DNA of 64,000 nt from SMWN01 sp965261165 (GTDB lineage Bacteria; Pseudomonadota; Gammaproteobacteria; Eutrophobiales; Eutrophobiaceae). Both the position numbers and the translations under genes were made by a program. The notes under the pieces were generated by a model. It had not been told where the DNA came from, made no database searches, and was given only the letters and a program-made list of their open reading frames with translations. This document shows, one piece after another, positions 50,190-59,263 of the stretch; positions within the stretch are counted from its first letter, which is position 1; each line of letters begins with the position of its first letter. The stretch spans positions 62,001-126,000 of the forward strand of contig OZ253445.1 of NCBI GenBank assembly GCA_965261165.1, written 5' to 3'.

Positions 50190-50314
50190 TTTTATGGTGG
50201 CTATGGCTGCGGATTGCGATACTCATTCAGGCAAACCCATAAAGAAATCCACTTTAGATTAATATTATTGAAGAATTTGTAACTTAAAAAGCCAGTCACC
50301 GATGCTGTGGTTTA

Positions 50315-50887
50315 CTAAATCATCTGAGATAATTCTTTGAAATTTTCATGTTTAGCATCACGTAACCATTCGAATATTATAGATTCCGAATTACAAATAA
50401 CAACATTCGCGCGACTCATGCGTACCAGAGAAGCCTCATAACTTTCCCTGTACCTTGAACAAACGCCATCGGCAGCAACAAAGACCTGATAACCTTCGGA
50501 GATTAATTGAATAGCCGTCTGTAAAACACAGACATGTGCTTCAATACCAACGAGTATGACTTGTTTACGTCCAGTTTTTTTTAGTTTTTGTAGAAATTGA
50601 TCTGCACCAGCGCAAGAGAAACAGGTTTTTTCAAATTTCAAGACATCATTAGGGAGTAACTCGACAATTTCAGGTTCCGTAGAGCCTAGTCCATCAGGGT
50701 ATTGTTCAGTAACTAATACTGGAATGGATAACGCATTCGCTCCCCGAAGTAGAATATTAATATTTCGCTTGAGTCTGGCTAAAACTTTAATTGGCATTGC
50801 TAAGGTAAGACGTGTCTGGATGTCAATAATTACGAGACAACTATTATTGGCATTGCAAAGATGAGCATCGATGTTGAAATTAGACAT
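50315..50887 (-). CDS. Isochorismatase-family hydrolase
   Basis: A 190-residue protein of the cysteine-hydrolase fold with the catalytic triad positions: Asp in VIIDIQTRL near residue 22, Lys in KFEKTCFSC near 91, and Cys in GIEAHVCVLQTAI near 124. It resembles YcaC and other single-domain hydrolases of unknown substrate, not true isochorismatases. It is the last gene of the minus-strand run pcm, rhodanese, tolC, isochorismatase, 39 bp after tolC. Substrate is undefined. Confidence 0.85.
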   Translation of the reverse strand: MSNFNIDAHLCNANNSCLVIIDIQTRLTLAMPIKVLARLKRNINILLRGANALSIPVLVTEQYPDGLGSTEPEIVELLPNDVLKFEKTCFSCAGADQFLQKLKKTGRKQVILVGIEAHVCVLQTAIQLISEGYQVFVAADGVCSRYRESYEASLVRMSRANVVICNSESIIFEWLRDAKHENFKELSQMI

Positions 50888-50926
50888 TAATCTTTTTTCA
50901 GTAACCCCCTAAATGTAATTATTTTT

Positions 50927-52249
50927 TTAGTTCAACCAAATATTAATGTTTTTGAGATCATCAGGACTCAATATCCCCGCTGCCTGTTTGAGACGTAGGC
51001 TATCTAGCAAATAATCATACCTTGCACGCGAATGATTACGCTTTGCGTTCAAGGCTGTTCTTTCCGATGCAACGACATCAACGGCTGTTCGTGTGCCAAC
51101 CTCAAAACCGGTTTCCGTTGCTTTCAATGCTGTTTCGCTCGAAACGACAGCCTGTTTGAGTGCTGTGACGCGACTGATGCCAGAGACGACGCCTAGATAC
51201 GCCTGACGAGTCTCTTTTTGCGCGGCACGTAAAGCTTGCTCAAGTTCCTGTAGTGACTGATTATAGCGGTACTTGGCTTCTTTTGCTCTTGAATTAACTA
51301 GCCCGCCTTGGTAGAGGGGCACATTTAGTTCCAGACCAATACTTGATGATCTTATTTTAGTTTCACCAAAACGGCCACCTGATACATTATATCTATGGCT
51401 AGCAACTAAATCGAGCGTAGGTAAATGCCCTGCATTCTGTTTTTTGATTTCTTGCCATGAATTTTCCAGTTTGTGCTTGATGGCAATAATATCCATATTC
51501 TGTGATGCAGATGTTTTTGACCATTGTTCAATGTCATTTGGTTCTGGGCTGATCAAGGGCATGGAATCACCCAGATTATCTAATTTAGTGATATATTCAC
51601 CTGTTATTTCACGCAAATTTTCGTTGGCGTTATCAAGTAAATTTTTGGCCAGTATTTCATCAGCAGTCGCTCTGTCAAAACCAGCTTGGGTCTCTTGCAC
51701 ATCACTTATTGCTATTAAACCTACTTCAAATCGTTGGTTTGCCTGTTCTAGCTGGCGACTAAGTGATTTTGTTTCGGCTTTTGCAAATTCAAGATTATTC
51801 TGGGCAGCCAGAATTTCAAAATAATTTTCTGCAACACGAATGACTAGTTCCTGTTGTGCAGAAAGTTGTTCAGCTTTAGCTTGAAAGATAAGATTGTTTG
51901 TCTGTTTTAGAGAAAGGTAGCGATCCCATCTGAATATAGGCTGAGCAACATTTACTGCGTAACCGCGACTATTAAAATTTTCATCTCCAGAAGAACCAAA
52001 GGTTCTGTCGCTACTGATCATTTGATCATTTTTAGTTGTGTTAGCACTTATATTTGCAGAAGGTAATAATAATGCTTTTGCTTGAGGCTTTGATTCTTGG
52101 GTCGCCAAAGTTGAAGAAACAGTTTGTCTGTACAGTGGATCGCTGGTTTCGGCAAGTGTATAAACTTCAATTAAATCTATTGCCGCAGCCTTACTGCTTA
52201 TCAGCAGCAATACAAAGCTATACATGAAATACTTAAAATGTATGCTCAA
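50927..52249 (-). CDS. tolC: TolC-family outer-membrane channel
   Basis: A 440-residue protein with a signal peptide (to SSKAAA, about residue 23) and two internally homologous halves, each with coiled helical stretches and beta segments. IDLIEVYTLAETSDPLYRQ and YFEILAAQNNLEFAKAE in the first, YNVSGGRFGETKIRSSSIGLELN and DVVASERTALNAKRNHSRA in the second half, match TolC of type I secretion and RND efflux. The order pcm, rhodanese, tolC is common in gammaproteobacteria. The inner-membrane partner is not in this window. Confidence 0.9.
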   Translation of the reverse strand: MSIHFKYFMYSFVLLLISSKAAAIDLIEVYTLAETSDPLYRQTVSSTLATQESKPQAKALLLPSANISANTTKNDQMISSDRTFGSSGDENFNSRGYAVNVAQPIFRWDRYLSLKQTNNLIFQAKAEQLSAQQELVIRVAENYFEILAAQNNLEFAKAETKSLSRQLEQANQRFEVGLIAISDVQETQAGFDRATADEILAKNLLDNANENLREITGEYITKLDNLGDSMPLISPEPNDIEQWSKTSASQNMDIIAIKHKLENSWQEIKKQNAGHLPTLDLVASHRYNVSGGRFGETKIRSSSIGLELNVPLYQGGLVNSRAKEAKYRYNQSLQELEQALRAAQKETRQAYLGVVSGISRVTALKQAVVSSETALKATETGFEVGTRTAVDVVASERTALNAKRNHSRARYDYLLDSLRLKQAAGILSPDDLKNINIWLN

Positions 52250-52312
52250 ACCTATTCCTTAATCGTATATTTTATTTTTTTAGAGTTATTATTTAGAAAT
52301 CGACAAAAAATT

Positions 52313-52630
52313 TTAATATCTCGTCATGCTTTTATCGATGGTACTTGCCCAAGCATTAATGCCCCCTTCAAGATTTACAATTTGTTCAAATCCTTCTGCA
52401 ATAAGATGTTCAGCTGTCATCACACTCCTCATGCCGTGATGACAGATAACAACTGTTCTTGCTTGCTTATCCAGCTCATATTTTCTTTGCATAATTTCAG
52501 ATAAACTGATATTGATAGAGCCATTAATATGACAAAGATCGTATTCCCATTGATCGCGAATATCGAGGAGTACGACTTGCGTTCCATTCTCTAGTTCTTT
52601 TTTAAGTTCTATGACGTTTAATGAATTCAT
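52313..52630 (-). CDS. Single-domain rhodanese-like protein
   Basis: A 105-residue rhodanese domain with the substrate loop LLDIRDQWEYDLCHINGS near residue 20-37 and catalytic Cys in TVVICHHGMRS near 63. Such GlpE-like proteins transfer a sulphane sulphur to thiols or acceptors. It lies 8 bp after pcm and 63 bp before tolC. The active-site loop contains HHG rather than the usual R/K residues, a common variant. Physiological donor and acceptor are unknown. Confidence 0.88.
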   Translation of the reverse strand: MNSLNVIELKKELENGTQVVLLDIRDQWEYDLCHINGSINISLSEIMQRKYELDKQARTVVICHHGMRSVMTAEHLIAEGFEQIVNLEGGINAWASTIDKSMTRY

Positions 52631-52638
52631 TGCTCTTC

Positions 52639-53292
52639 CTAAAATTTGAAAGGCTCAATTTTAGAAACAGCTTCTAGCTCTGGCAGGTCAGTTTCAAATA
52701 ATATTTCAGTGCTCCATTCATGTTCAGATAATCTTTTTATCAATGTCGCTTCCATTACAGGGGATTGACCAATGACCACAAACAGACGTCCACCGATTTG
52801 TAACTGCTGTTGTATACATTCTTCCAGAAAAGGAACCGAACCTGTGAATACAATCACGTCATAAGGAGAAGATTTTTGCCAGCCATGAGCTGCATCACCC
52901 GTTTCAAGTGTTACATTACGAGTATTATACTGTTGAAGTTTCAGGTTAGCCTGTTCTGTGAAGTCAGGATAAATATCTACGCTCAGCACATGGTGCCCAG
53001 ATTTTGCTAGTAAAGCAGTTAAATAGGCGCACCCCGTACCTATTTCAATAATCTCATCTTCGGGCCTTATCTCAAGTGCTTGTAATAAGCGCGCTTCAAC
53101 CTTGGGCGTCATTGTGACTTGTCCATGAGCGAGAGGTATACGTGTATCGGCAAGTGCCAGACGTTTGTACTCATCGGGCATAAAATCTTCACGATGGATT
53201 GCAGAAATCAGATCTAGCACAGACTGATCTGGCACATCCCATGGCTTAATTTGTTGCTCAATCATGTTTGAGCGGGCTTGTTTAAAATTCAT
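52639..53292 (-). CDS. pcm: Protein-L-isoaspartate O-methyltransferase
   Basis: A 217-residue methyltransferase with MIEQQIKPWDVPDQSVLDL, HREDFMPDEYKRLALADTRIPL, GQVTMTPKVEARLLQAL and the SAM-binding IIEIGTGCAYLTALLA blocks. It repairs damaged aspartyl residues by methylating isoaspartate. Length is close to the family, and I chose the ATG at 53292; an upstream ATG at 53322 only adds unrelated residues. It is first in the minus-strand operon and reads away from the TPP riboswitch of thiC. Confidence 0.88.
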   Translation of the reverse strand: MNFKQARSNMIEQQIKPWDVPDQSVLDLISAIHREDFMPDEYKRLALADTRIPLAHGQVTMTPKVEARLLQALEIRPEDEIIEIGTGCAYLTALLAKSGHHVLSVDIYPDFTEQANLKLQQYNTRNVTLETGDAAHGWQKSSPYDVIVFTGSVPFLEECIQQQLQIGGRLFVVIGQSPVMEATLIKRLSEHEWSTEILFETDLPELEAVSKIEPFKF

Positions 53293-53368
53293 CAAAATAT
53301 TCTCAAAATAAATACGTTTCAATTAATTCGTCTACGAGTATTATACAGCAAAGCACGAGCAGTGTAGC

Positions 53369-53442
53369 TAGTGGTGTCTGAGAATGGCTGAGATTAACCC
53401 TCGAACCTGAACCGGTTAGTACTGGCGTAGGAAAGCAGATAT
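53369..53442 (+). promoter_or_regulatory. TPP riboswitch
   Basis: The thi-box core is unmistakable: CTGAGA (in GGCTGAGATTAACCC), GAACCTGAACCGGTTAGTAC and TGGCGTAGGAAAG, matching the consensus GAACCTGAUCUGGUUAAUACC-type arms. GGTGTC (53373-53378) can also pair with GACACC (53453-53458), placed 39 bp before the start, so binding of TPP probably blocks translation of thiC. Confidence 0.95.
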
Positions 53443-53496
53443 TTTTCGCTCTGACACCATATGCTCACCATCATCTACGATAGAGGCATTAATACA

Positions 53497-55380
53497 ATGA
53501 GCGTAAACCCTGAGTCCTTCCTTAGCCAAAAAGCCAAAGTAGACGACCAAGCAATTGCATCGTTTCCAAATTCAAAAAAGATCTATATTCAAGGGAGTAG
53601 GGATGATATTCGAGTTCCAATGCGGGAGATTAATCAATCACCTACGCTGGCTGGTATTATCAAGGAAGAAAACCCGTCAATTGCTGTGTACGATACCTCC
53701 GGTTCTTACACCGACCCAAATGTACGGATTGATATTCGGGAGGGACTGAATCATCTTCGCAAGGATTGGATTGATGAACGTGATGATACTGAAATGCTGG
53801 AGCAATTCTCATCTGAATATGGTCATCAGCGTATGCAATCCCCTGAAATCGCACAAATACGCTACGAACATACACCATTACCCAAACGAGCTAAATCAGG
53901 GAAGAATGTTTCGCAAATGCATTACGCTAGGCAAGGAATGATTACCCCTGAAATGGAATACATCGCGATTCGGGAGAATCAGAAATTAGATTCTTATAAA
54001 GATCAAAATTTACTACATCGGCATCCGGGGATGGGTTTTGGTGCAGAGACTCTTGATATAATCACCCCCGAATTTGTGCGTGATGAAATAGCCAAAGGTC
54101 GAGCGATTATTCCAGCGAACATTAATCATCCTGAGCTTGAGCCGATGGTCATTGGCAGAAATTTTCTGGTGAAGATAAATGCAAATATCGGTAATTCTGC
54201 GGTATCTTCATCGATTGAAGAAGAGGTTGAAAAAATGACCTGGGCGATCCGTTGGGGTGCCGATACAGTGATGGACCTTTCAACAGGTAAAAATATTCAT
54301 GAAACCAGAGAATGGATTATTAGGAATTCCCCTGTACCTATTGGGACAGTACCAATTTATCAAGCACTGGAAAAAGTTAATGGCAAGGCTGAAGATCTGA
54401 CTTGGGAATTATTCAAAGATACCTTAATAGAGCAAGCTGAGCAGGGAGTTGATTACTTTACTATTCATGCCGGCATGCGTCTGGCTTATATCCCGCTGAC
54501 GGCTAAACGTACGACAGGAATTGTTTCGCGCGGTGGTTCTATCATGGCGAAGTGGTGTTTATCGCATCATCAGGAAAGTTTCTTATACACGCATTTCGAA
54601 GATATCTGCGAAATTATGAAAATCTATGATGTTTCGTTTTCCCTAGGCGATGGATTACGCCCCGGTTCGATTGCAGACGCTAACGATGAAGCGCAATTTG
54701 CTGAACTTGAAACACTAGGCGAGTTAACTCGTATTGCCTGGGAGCATGATGTACAAGTAATGATCGAAGGCCCTGGTCATGTGCCGATACACATGATCAA
54801 GGAAAATATGGAAAAGGAGCTTAAAGGTTGTCAGGAAGCACCATTCTATACATTGGGTCCTTTAACAACGGATATTGCCCCTGGCTATGATCATATTACA
54901 TCTGCGATTGGTGCTGCGATGATTGGTTGGTATGGGACAGCCATGTTGTGTTACGTCACGCCCAAAGAGCATCTTGGTTTGCCAGATAAGGATGATGTTA
55001 AAGATGGAATCATTACCTATAAAATAGCCGCGCATGCTGCTGACTTGGGCAAAGGACATCCTACTGCACAAATAAGAGATAATGCATTATCAAAGGCACG
55101 ATTTGAATTTCGTTGGGAAGATCAATTTAATCTTAGTCTTGACCCTGATCGGTCAAGAAAATTTCACGACCAAACCTTACCCAAAGAAGGCCACAAAGTT
55201 GCGCATTTTTGTTCTATGTGTGGGCCTGCTTTTTGCTCAATGAAAATCACACAAGATGTTAGGGATTATGCAGATTCTCTGGGGATTGATGATGTTGATA
55301 AGGCCCTGGACGAAGGCATGAGTGAAAAAGCTGAAGAATTCAGGGAAAAGGGTGGTGAGTTATACAACGAGGTAAGTTAG
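53497..55380 (+). CDS. thiC: Phosphomethylpyrimidine synthase ThiC
   Basis: A 627-residue enzyme that makes the thiamine pyrimidine from aminoimidazole ribotide by radical SAM chemistry. GRAIIPANINHPELEPMVIG, GNSAVSSSIEEEVEKMTWA, GADTVMDLSTGKNIHETR, FSLGDGLRPGSIADANDEA and the cluster motif CSMCGPAFCSM near the C-terminus are typical. A TPP riboswitch precedes it. I chose the ATG at 53497, which gives MSVNPESFLSQKAKVD, because a GAGG ribosome site is 9-12 nt upstream; the frame is open from 53461, in the riboswitch expression platform. Confidence 0.95.
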   Translation: MSVNPESFLSQKAKVDDQAIASFPNSKKIYIQGSRDDIRVPMREINQSPTLAGIIKEENPSIAVYDTSGSYTDPNVRIDIREGLNHLRKDWIDERDDTEMLEQFSSEYGHQRMQSPEIAQIRYEHTPLPKRAKSGKNVSQMHYARQGMITPEMEYIAIRENQKLDSYKDQNLLHRHPGMGFGAETLDIITPEFVRDEIAKGRAIIPANINHPELEPMVIGRNFLVKINANIGNSAVSSSIEEEVEKMTWAIRWGADTVMDLSTGKNIHETREWIIRNSPVPIGTVPIYQALEKVNGKAEDLTWELFKDTLIEQAEQGVDYFTIHAGMRLAYIPLTAKRTTGIVSRGGSIMAKWCLSHHQESFLYTHFEDICEIMKIYDVSFSLGDGLRPGSIADANDEAQFAELETLGELTRIAWEHDVQVMIEGPGHVPIHMIKENMEKELKGCQEAPFYTLGPLTTDIAPGYDHITSAIGAAMIGWYGTAMLCYVTPKEHLGLPDKDDVKDGIITYKIAAHAADLGKGHPTAQIRDNALSKARFEFRWEDQFNLSLDPDRSRKFHDQTLPKEGHKVAHFCSMCGPAFCSMKITQDVRDYADSLGIDDVDKALDEGMSEKAEEFREKGGELYNEVS

Positions 55381-55503
55381 CTGGAATGAGTTTTTCCATC
55401 TGATGCTTTGTTGCAAAGGATAAATCCGCTTATATGATATGAGTTACAGTGGTGTCGCCAGAGAATATTCTGAGAAAATTTTGTTAAAGGATTGGGAAAT
55501 CTA

Positions 55504-56826
55504 ATGCTATCTGCTGATTCTTTAGAAATAGCATTGCAAAATACATGGCATCAGGACGTAGCAAATTCAAGTCTGCAACGATGGTTATCGTTGTGTGAGA
55601 AAAAGCAATGGGGGCGATGCCCGGAGAATCTGGATTTACTTGTGTCTCTATTCGGAGCCAGTTGGTACTTCACACGATTTGTATTTTTTCGAGGGCACAA
55701 AATAGCTGGCATTTTCGATGAAGCACGGACACTAAATTTTACCTCAGCATCATTGATTGATGATTTCCTTAAAATTTCTACAGGAGATGATCAGGAGACT
55801 CAATTCGAAGCACTTAAGATAGCTAAGAATGAAATTATGCTGACAATTCTGTTAGCGCAACTTTCAAAATCAAATACGCAAGAAGAGCTTGAATCTGCAC
55901 TAACCAAGCTTGCGGAAGCTACTTTGTTTTGTGTCATTCATATCCTCTCAAGTGGTGATAATGAAATTAAAGATAATATTGCTATTCTTGCCATGGGCAG
56001 GATGGCTGGTGATGAAATGAATTTTGGTTCTGATCTGGATTTGATATTTCTATATTCGGGCATCTCCCAGGAATTAGCCTATAAAATTTCGTCGTTTGTC
56101 CGTAAATTAATGCGTAATATCGGATTATTGTCTCCCGCTGGATTATTATATGAACTAGACATGCGCTTACGACCTCACGGTAATTCAGGCGTACTGGTGA
56201 CAGGTATGCAATCTTTTATCGATTATCATAAAGATAAACGTGAGATATGGGAACGGCAGATGATGACGCGTTGCCGCGCAGTAGTTGATAATGAGGGTAT
56301 CGCTAGTTCGGCATTAGCTCAAATAGAACCTTCTATTTACCAGAAATTTGACGAGAAGAATTTGAGAGCCGAGATCAGGGATATGCGGAAACTGGTGGTT
56401 GATGAGCTAGGAACTAAACAGGGAAAATATGATTTAAAACGTGGTGAAGGCGGAATTATGGACATCGACTTCCTGACGCATTACCTGCAACTTTTATATG
56501 GTTATGAAAACTCTTCGTTGCGGACATGTAGTACCAGAAATGCATTAAGAAAATTATTTGAAGCAGAAAAAATTTCTAGAGAAAACTGTGAAACCCTGTT
56601 GCAGACATATGATTATCTAAAAACGATAGAAAGTCATATACGGGTATTTGATATGAAATCAATCAGTACCTTTCCAAAGGATGTTGGTAAAAATGATGGA
56701 TTATTACAGTCAATGAATTTTCTGGATAAAAATATCCAGATTGCAGCAGAACAATTTAAAGGCGAATACAGAAGCAATACGCAGAAGGCAAGACTAATCT
56801 TTAATGAGATTTTTAGAATAGACTAG
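55504..56826 (+). CDS. Stand-alone GlnE-like adenylyltransferase half
   Basis: A 440-residue protein, about half the length of glutamine synthetase adenylyltransferase GlnE (roughly 950). The nucleotidyltransferase signature is GDEMNFGSDLDLIFLY near 169-184, the EM...GSDLDL form typical of the C-terminal (adenylylating) half; the N-terminal half usually has a different variant. LFGASWYFTRFVFF opens the domain, DMRLRPHGNSG and EIWERQMMTRCRAV follow, and a helical C-terminal domain closes it. The ATG at 55504 is used; a TTG at 55492 adds three codons. Whether it acts on glutamine synthetase, or on another protein, cannot be decided here. Confidence 0.78.
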   Translation: MLSADSLEIALQNTWHQDVANSSLQRWLSLCEKKQWGRCPENLDLLVSLFGASWYFTRFVFFRGHKIAGIFDEARTLNFTSASLIDDFLKISTGDDQETQFEALKIAKNEIMLTILLAQLSKSNTQEELESALTKLAEATLFCVIHILSSGDNEIKDNIAILAMGRMAGDEMNFGSDLDLIFLYSGISQELAYKISSFVRKLMRNIGLLSPAGLLYELDMRLRPHGNSGVLVTGMQSFIDYHKDKREIWERQMMTRCRAVVDNEGIASSALAQIEPSIYQKFDEKNLRAEIRDMRKLVVDELGTKQGKYDLKRGEGGIMDIDFLTHYLQLLYGYENSSLRTCSTRNALRKLFEAEKISRENCETLLQTYDYLKTIESHIRVFDMKSISTFPKDVGKNDGLLQSMNFLDKNIQIAAEQFKGEYRSNTQKARLIFNEIFRID

Positions 56827-57001
56827 GTTTTCCGAGTAATCATTATATGTAACAATTTGATTACGTCCTCTATTCTTGGCCTAATATAAAGTTTTGTCGG
56901 CAGCAGAACCAATTAAATAATATCCATGGAAGACATGGCATGTCGTGGGCGCATGAATACAGAGGAACAATAGCCTAGCCATTATTCGTAGAGATTCAAG
57001 T

Positions 57002-58294
57002 CTAGACTCTTACGCTTAAGGCAATTTCGCCATTTAGATTCACAGATGTGATTCTGGCCTGTTGTATTGTATTCGTCATGACTTCGCCAGAATCGACGTC
57101 AATCTGTGTGCGTACGAAATTTGGAGTGTAACCAAAGTATCTTATTGTATTAGTTTTGCCAGTTTCTGAACCCCCTTCCCATAAAATTGAAAATTTCCTG
57201 AGGATGTGCTTTTGCAAGTAATTTTTTTTCATTTCTTTTGCTAATTGATGAAGTTCAGCACTGCGTATTTTCTTTATGTGATTGCTTACCTGATTAGGCA
57301 TGCCTGCAGCTTTTGTCCCTTCGCGTTCTGAATAGCTGAAGATATGTATATGTGAGAATTTAACGCTACGAATGAATTCTATACTTTCTTGCCATTCTTT
57401 TTCGGTTTCCCCGGGGAAACCTATAATGACATCTGTTGTGACATTAAAATCTGGTACTTCGTTGCGTGCGTATTCTATAAGTCGTTTGAAATCTTCTGTT
57501 TTACAACGACGTGACATTCTTTTTAAAACGCCATCACTGCCACTTTGTAGTGGTAAGTGCATATGTGGCATTAATCTGTTGTTTGAGAATAATTTAAAAA
57601 ACTTATCTGGTAAATCCCAGGGTTCTACTGAAGCCAGACGTAACCTAGGTAGGTCGGTTTCATTAAGAATTGATTTAATTAATTCATAAAGGCCACTATT
57701 GATATCACTGCCATAACCACCGACATGCACACCAGTGAGCACTGCTTCATGGATGCCTTGTCGGGTTAAGTTATTTATTTCAGAGACAATGTCAGTGATT
57801 GACCGGCTGCGTTCGCTTCCTCGGGCAACAGTCACAATGCAATAAGTGCAACGATAACGACAGCCATCTTGTATTTTAATAAAGGCACGTTGACGTCCAC
57901 GTTTAAATAATGAGGTTTCGCCAGGAACTGTTGCTTCTGATGGCATGGTCAGCAGGTTTAATTCTTGTGTAGTGACTTCAACCAGTCTTTCTTTATCTTG
58001 ATTTGGGATTACTAGGTCTATCCCTTCAATTTCATTTGAAATAGTTTTATTCAGGCTGCTGTAGCAACCACTGACAACAAGTTTTGCAGTAGGGTTGTTT
58101 CGGTGTGTACGTCGTATCAACTGTCTTGATTTGCGTGCCGCATCCTGAGTGACCGCACAGGTGTTAATCACCACGATATCAGCCAGTTCTGCTTGCTGTG
58201 TGATGGTATGACCTCTAGACATAAATCCCGTGCCCCAGTTTTCAAGTTCGGCTTCATTCAGTCTACATCCCAGCGTTTTTAGGTGTACTTGCAA
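57002..58294 (-). CDS. mtaB: tRNA t6A37 methylthiotransferase MtaB
   Basis: A 430-residue radical SAM methylthiotransferase. N-terminal cysteines lie in LKTLGCRLNEAE and VINTCAVT and SGCYSS for the auxiliary cluster, the SAM cluster is CRYRCTYC near residue 147, followed by GRSITDI-type (SRSITDIVSEI) and GVHVGGYG and HLPLQSGSDGVLKRMSRR blocks. The C-terminal TRAM-like region closes the protein. MtaB converts t6A37 of ANN-decoding tRNAs into ms2t6A. It lies 3 bp after the histone deacetylase-like gene on the same strand. Confidence 0.9.
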   Translation of the reverse strand: MQVHLKTLGCRLNEAELENWGTGFMSRGHTITQQAELADIVVINTCAVTQDAARKSRQLIRRTHRNNPTAKLVVSGCYSSLNKTISNEIEGIDLVIPNQDKERLVEVTTQELNLLTMPSEATVPGETSLFKRGRQRAFIKIQDGCRYRCTYCIVTVARGSERSRSITDIVSEINNLTRQGIHEAVLTGVHVGGYGSDINSGLYELIKSILNETDLPRLRLASVEPWDLPDKFFKLFSNNRLMPHMHLPLQSGSDGVLKRMSRRCKTEDFKRLIEYARNEVPDFNVTTDVIIGFPGETEKEWQESIEFIRSVKFSHIHIFSYSEREGTKAAGMPNQVSNHIKKIRSAELHQLAKEMKKNYLQKHILRKFSILWEGGSETGKTNTIRYFGYTPNFVRTQIDVDSGEVMTNTIQQARITSVNLNGEIALSVRV

Positions 58295-58297
58295 GGC

Positions 58298-59245
58298 TTA
58301 TAGCCCGAAGGAGTTGAAAGTTGAAAGATGTTTTTCAATGCATATCGGTAACATATCGAGATTATAACCACCTTCGAGTACAGAAATGATCCGTTTGTCT
58401 GAGTATTGTTCGGCTTTTTCCATGATGCGTTCTGTCATCCATGCGTAAAATTCGGCACTCAGGTTCACTTGTCCTAGCGGGTCATCAATATGCGCATCAA
58501 AGCCTGCCGAGATAATAATAGCTTCTGGTTTAAATTCATCTATCTTGGGTAAAATCTTATCTTTGAAGGCTAATGCGTAGTCACTATCATTTGCACCTGC
58601 AGGCATGGGGCAATTAAGTGTTGCACCGATGCCTTTACTGATACCTGTTTCGCTATAGGCGCCTGTGCCAGGGTAGAAAGGATATTGGTGGGTGCTGATA
58701 TAAAGCACGGAGGGATCTGACTCGAAGCTATGTTGTGTGCCATTCCCATGATGCACATCCCAATCCAGTATTAAAATCTTATCCAATTGATATTGTTGTT
58801 GTAGATATTTAGCCAAGATGGCAACGTTATTAAAAAGACAAAAACCTAACGCTTGATCCTGTTCTGCATGATGGCCGGGAGGTCTAGTCAGTGCCAGACC
58901 ATTTTGAATTTCTTTATTAATGACTTTGTCAGCTATTTCAATGACGGCACCGGTTGCCATTAGTGCGATATCGTATGATTTTGGGCAAATGCTGACATCC
59001 ATTGAATCAAGGAAATGATTGCCAGATAAACATGTCATTTCTGCGCGTTTTATATAGTCAAGACTGTGAACTGATTCAATCCAGCCTAGCTCAGCGGTCT
59101 TAGGTGATAGATGTATGAGTGAATTAAACCAGCTCTGTTGTTTGAGATGTTGGATACAAACATCCAAACGCTCGCTGCATTCCGGATGTCCCGGACCGGT
59201 TCTGTGTTCAAGAAAGACAGGGTCATACAGTAAACCAGTGCTCAT
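58298..59245 (-). CDS. Histone deacetylase-family hydrolase
   Basis: A 315-residue zinc hydrolase of the arginase/deacetylase fold. The start TGLLYDPVFLEHRTGPGHPE, RPPGHHAEQDQALGFCLFNNVA, the zinc-binding DWDVHHGNGTQ (Asp and His near residues 160-163), and SAGFDAHIDDPLG are all present. Bacterial members remove acetyl groups from polyamines, acetoin-related compounds or proteins; the specific substrate is unknown. The gene is directly upstream of mtaB in transcription order and follows the isocitrate dehydrogenase gene by 18 bp. Confidence 0.9.
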   Translation of the reverse strand: MSTGLLYDPVFLEHRTGPGHPECSERLDVCIQHLKQQSWFNSLIHLSPKTAELGWIESVHSLDYIKRAEMTCLSGNHFLDSMDVSICPKSYDIALMATGAVIEIADKVINKEIQNGLALTRPPGHHAEQDQALGFCLFNNVAILAKYLQQQYQLDKILILDWDVHHGNGTQHSFESDPSVLYISTHQYPFYPGTGAYSETGISKGIGATLNCPMPAGANDSDYALAFKDKILPKIDEFKPEAIIISAGFDAHIDDPLGQVNLSAEFYAWMTERIMEKAEQYSDKRIISVLEGGYNLDMLPICIEKHLSTFNSFGL

Positions 59246-59263
59246 AAAACTTATGCATAGTTA

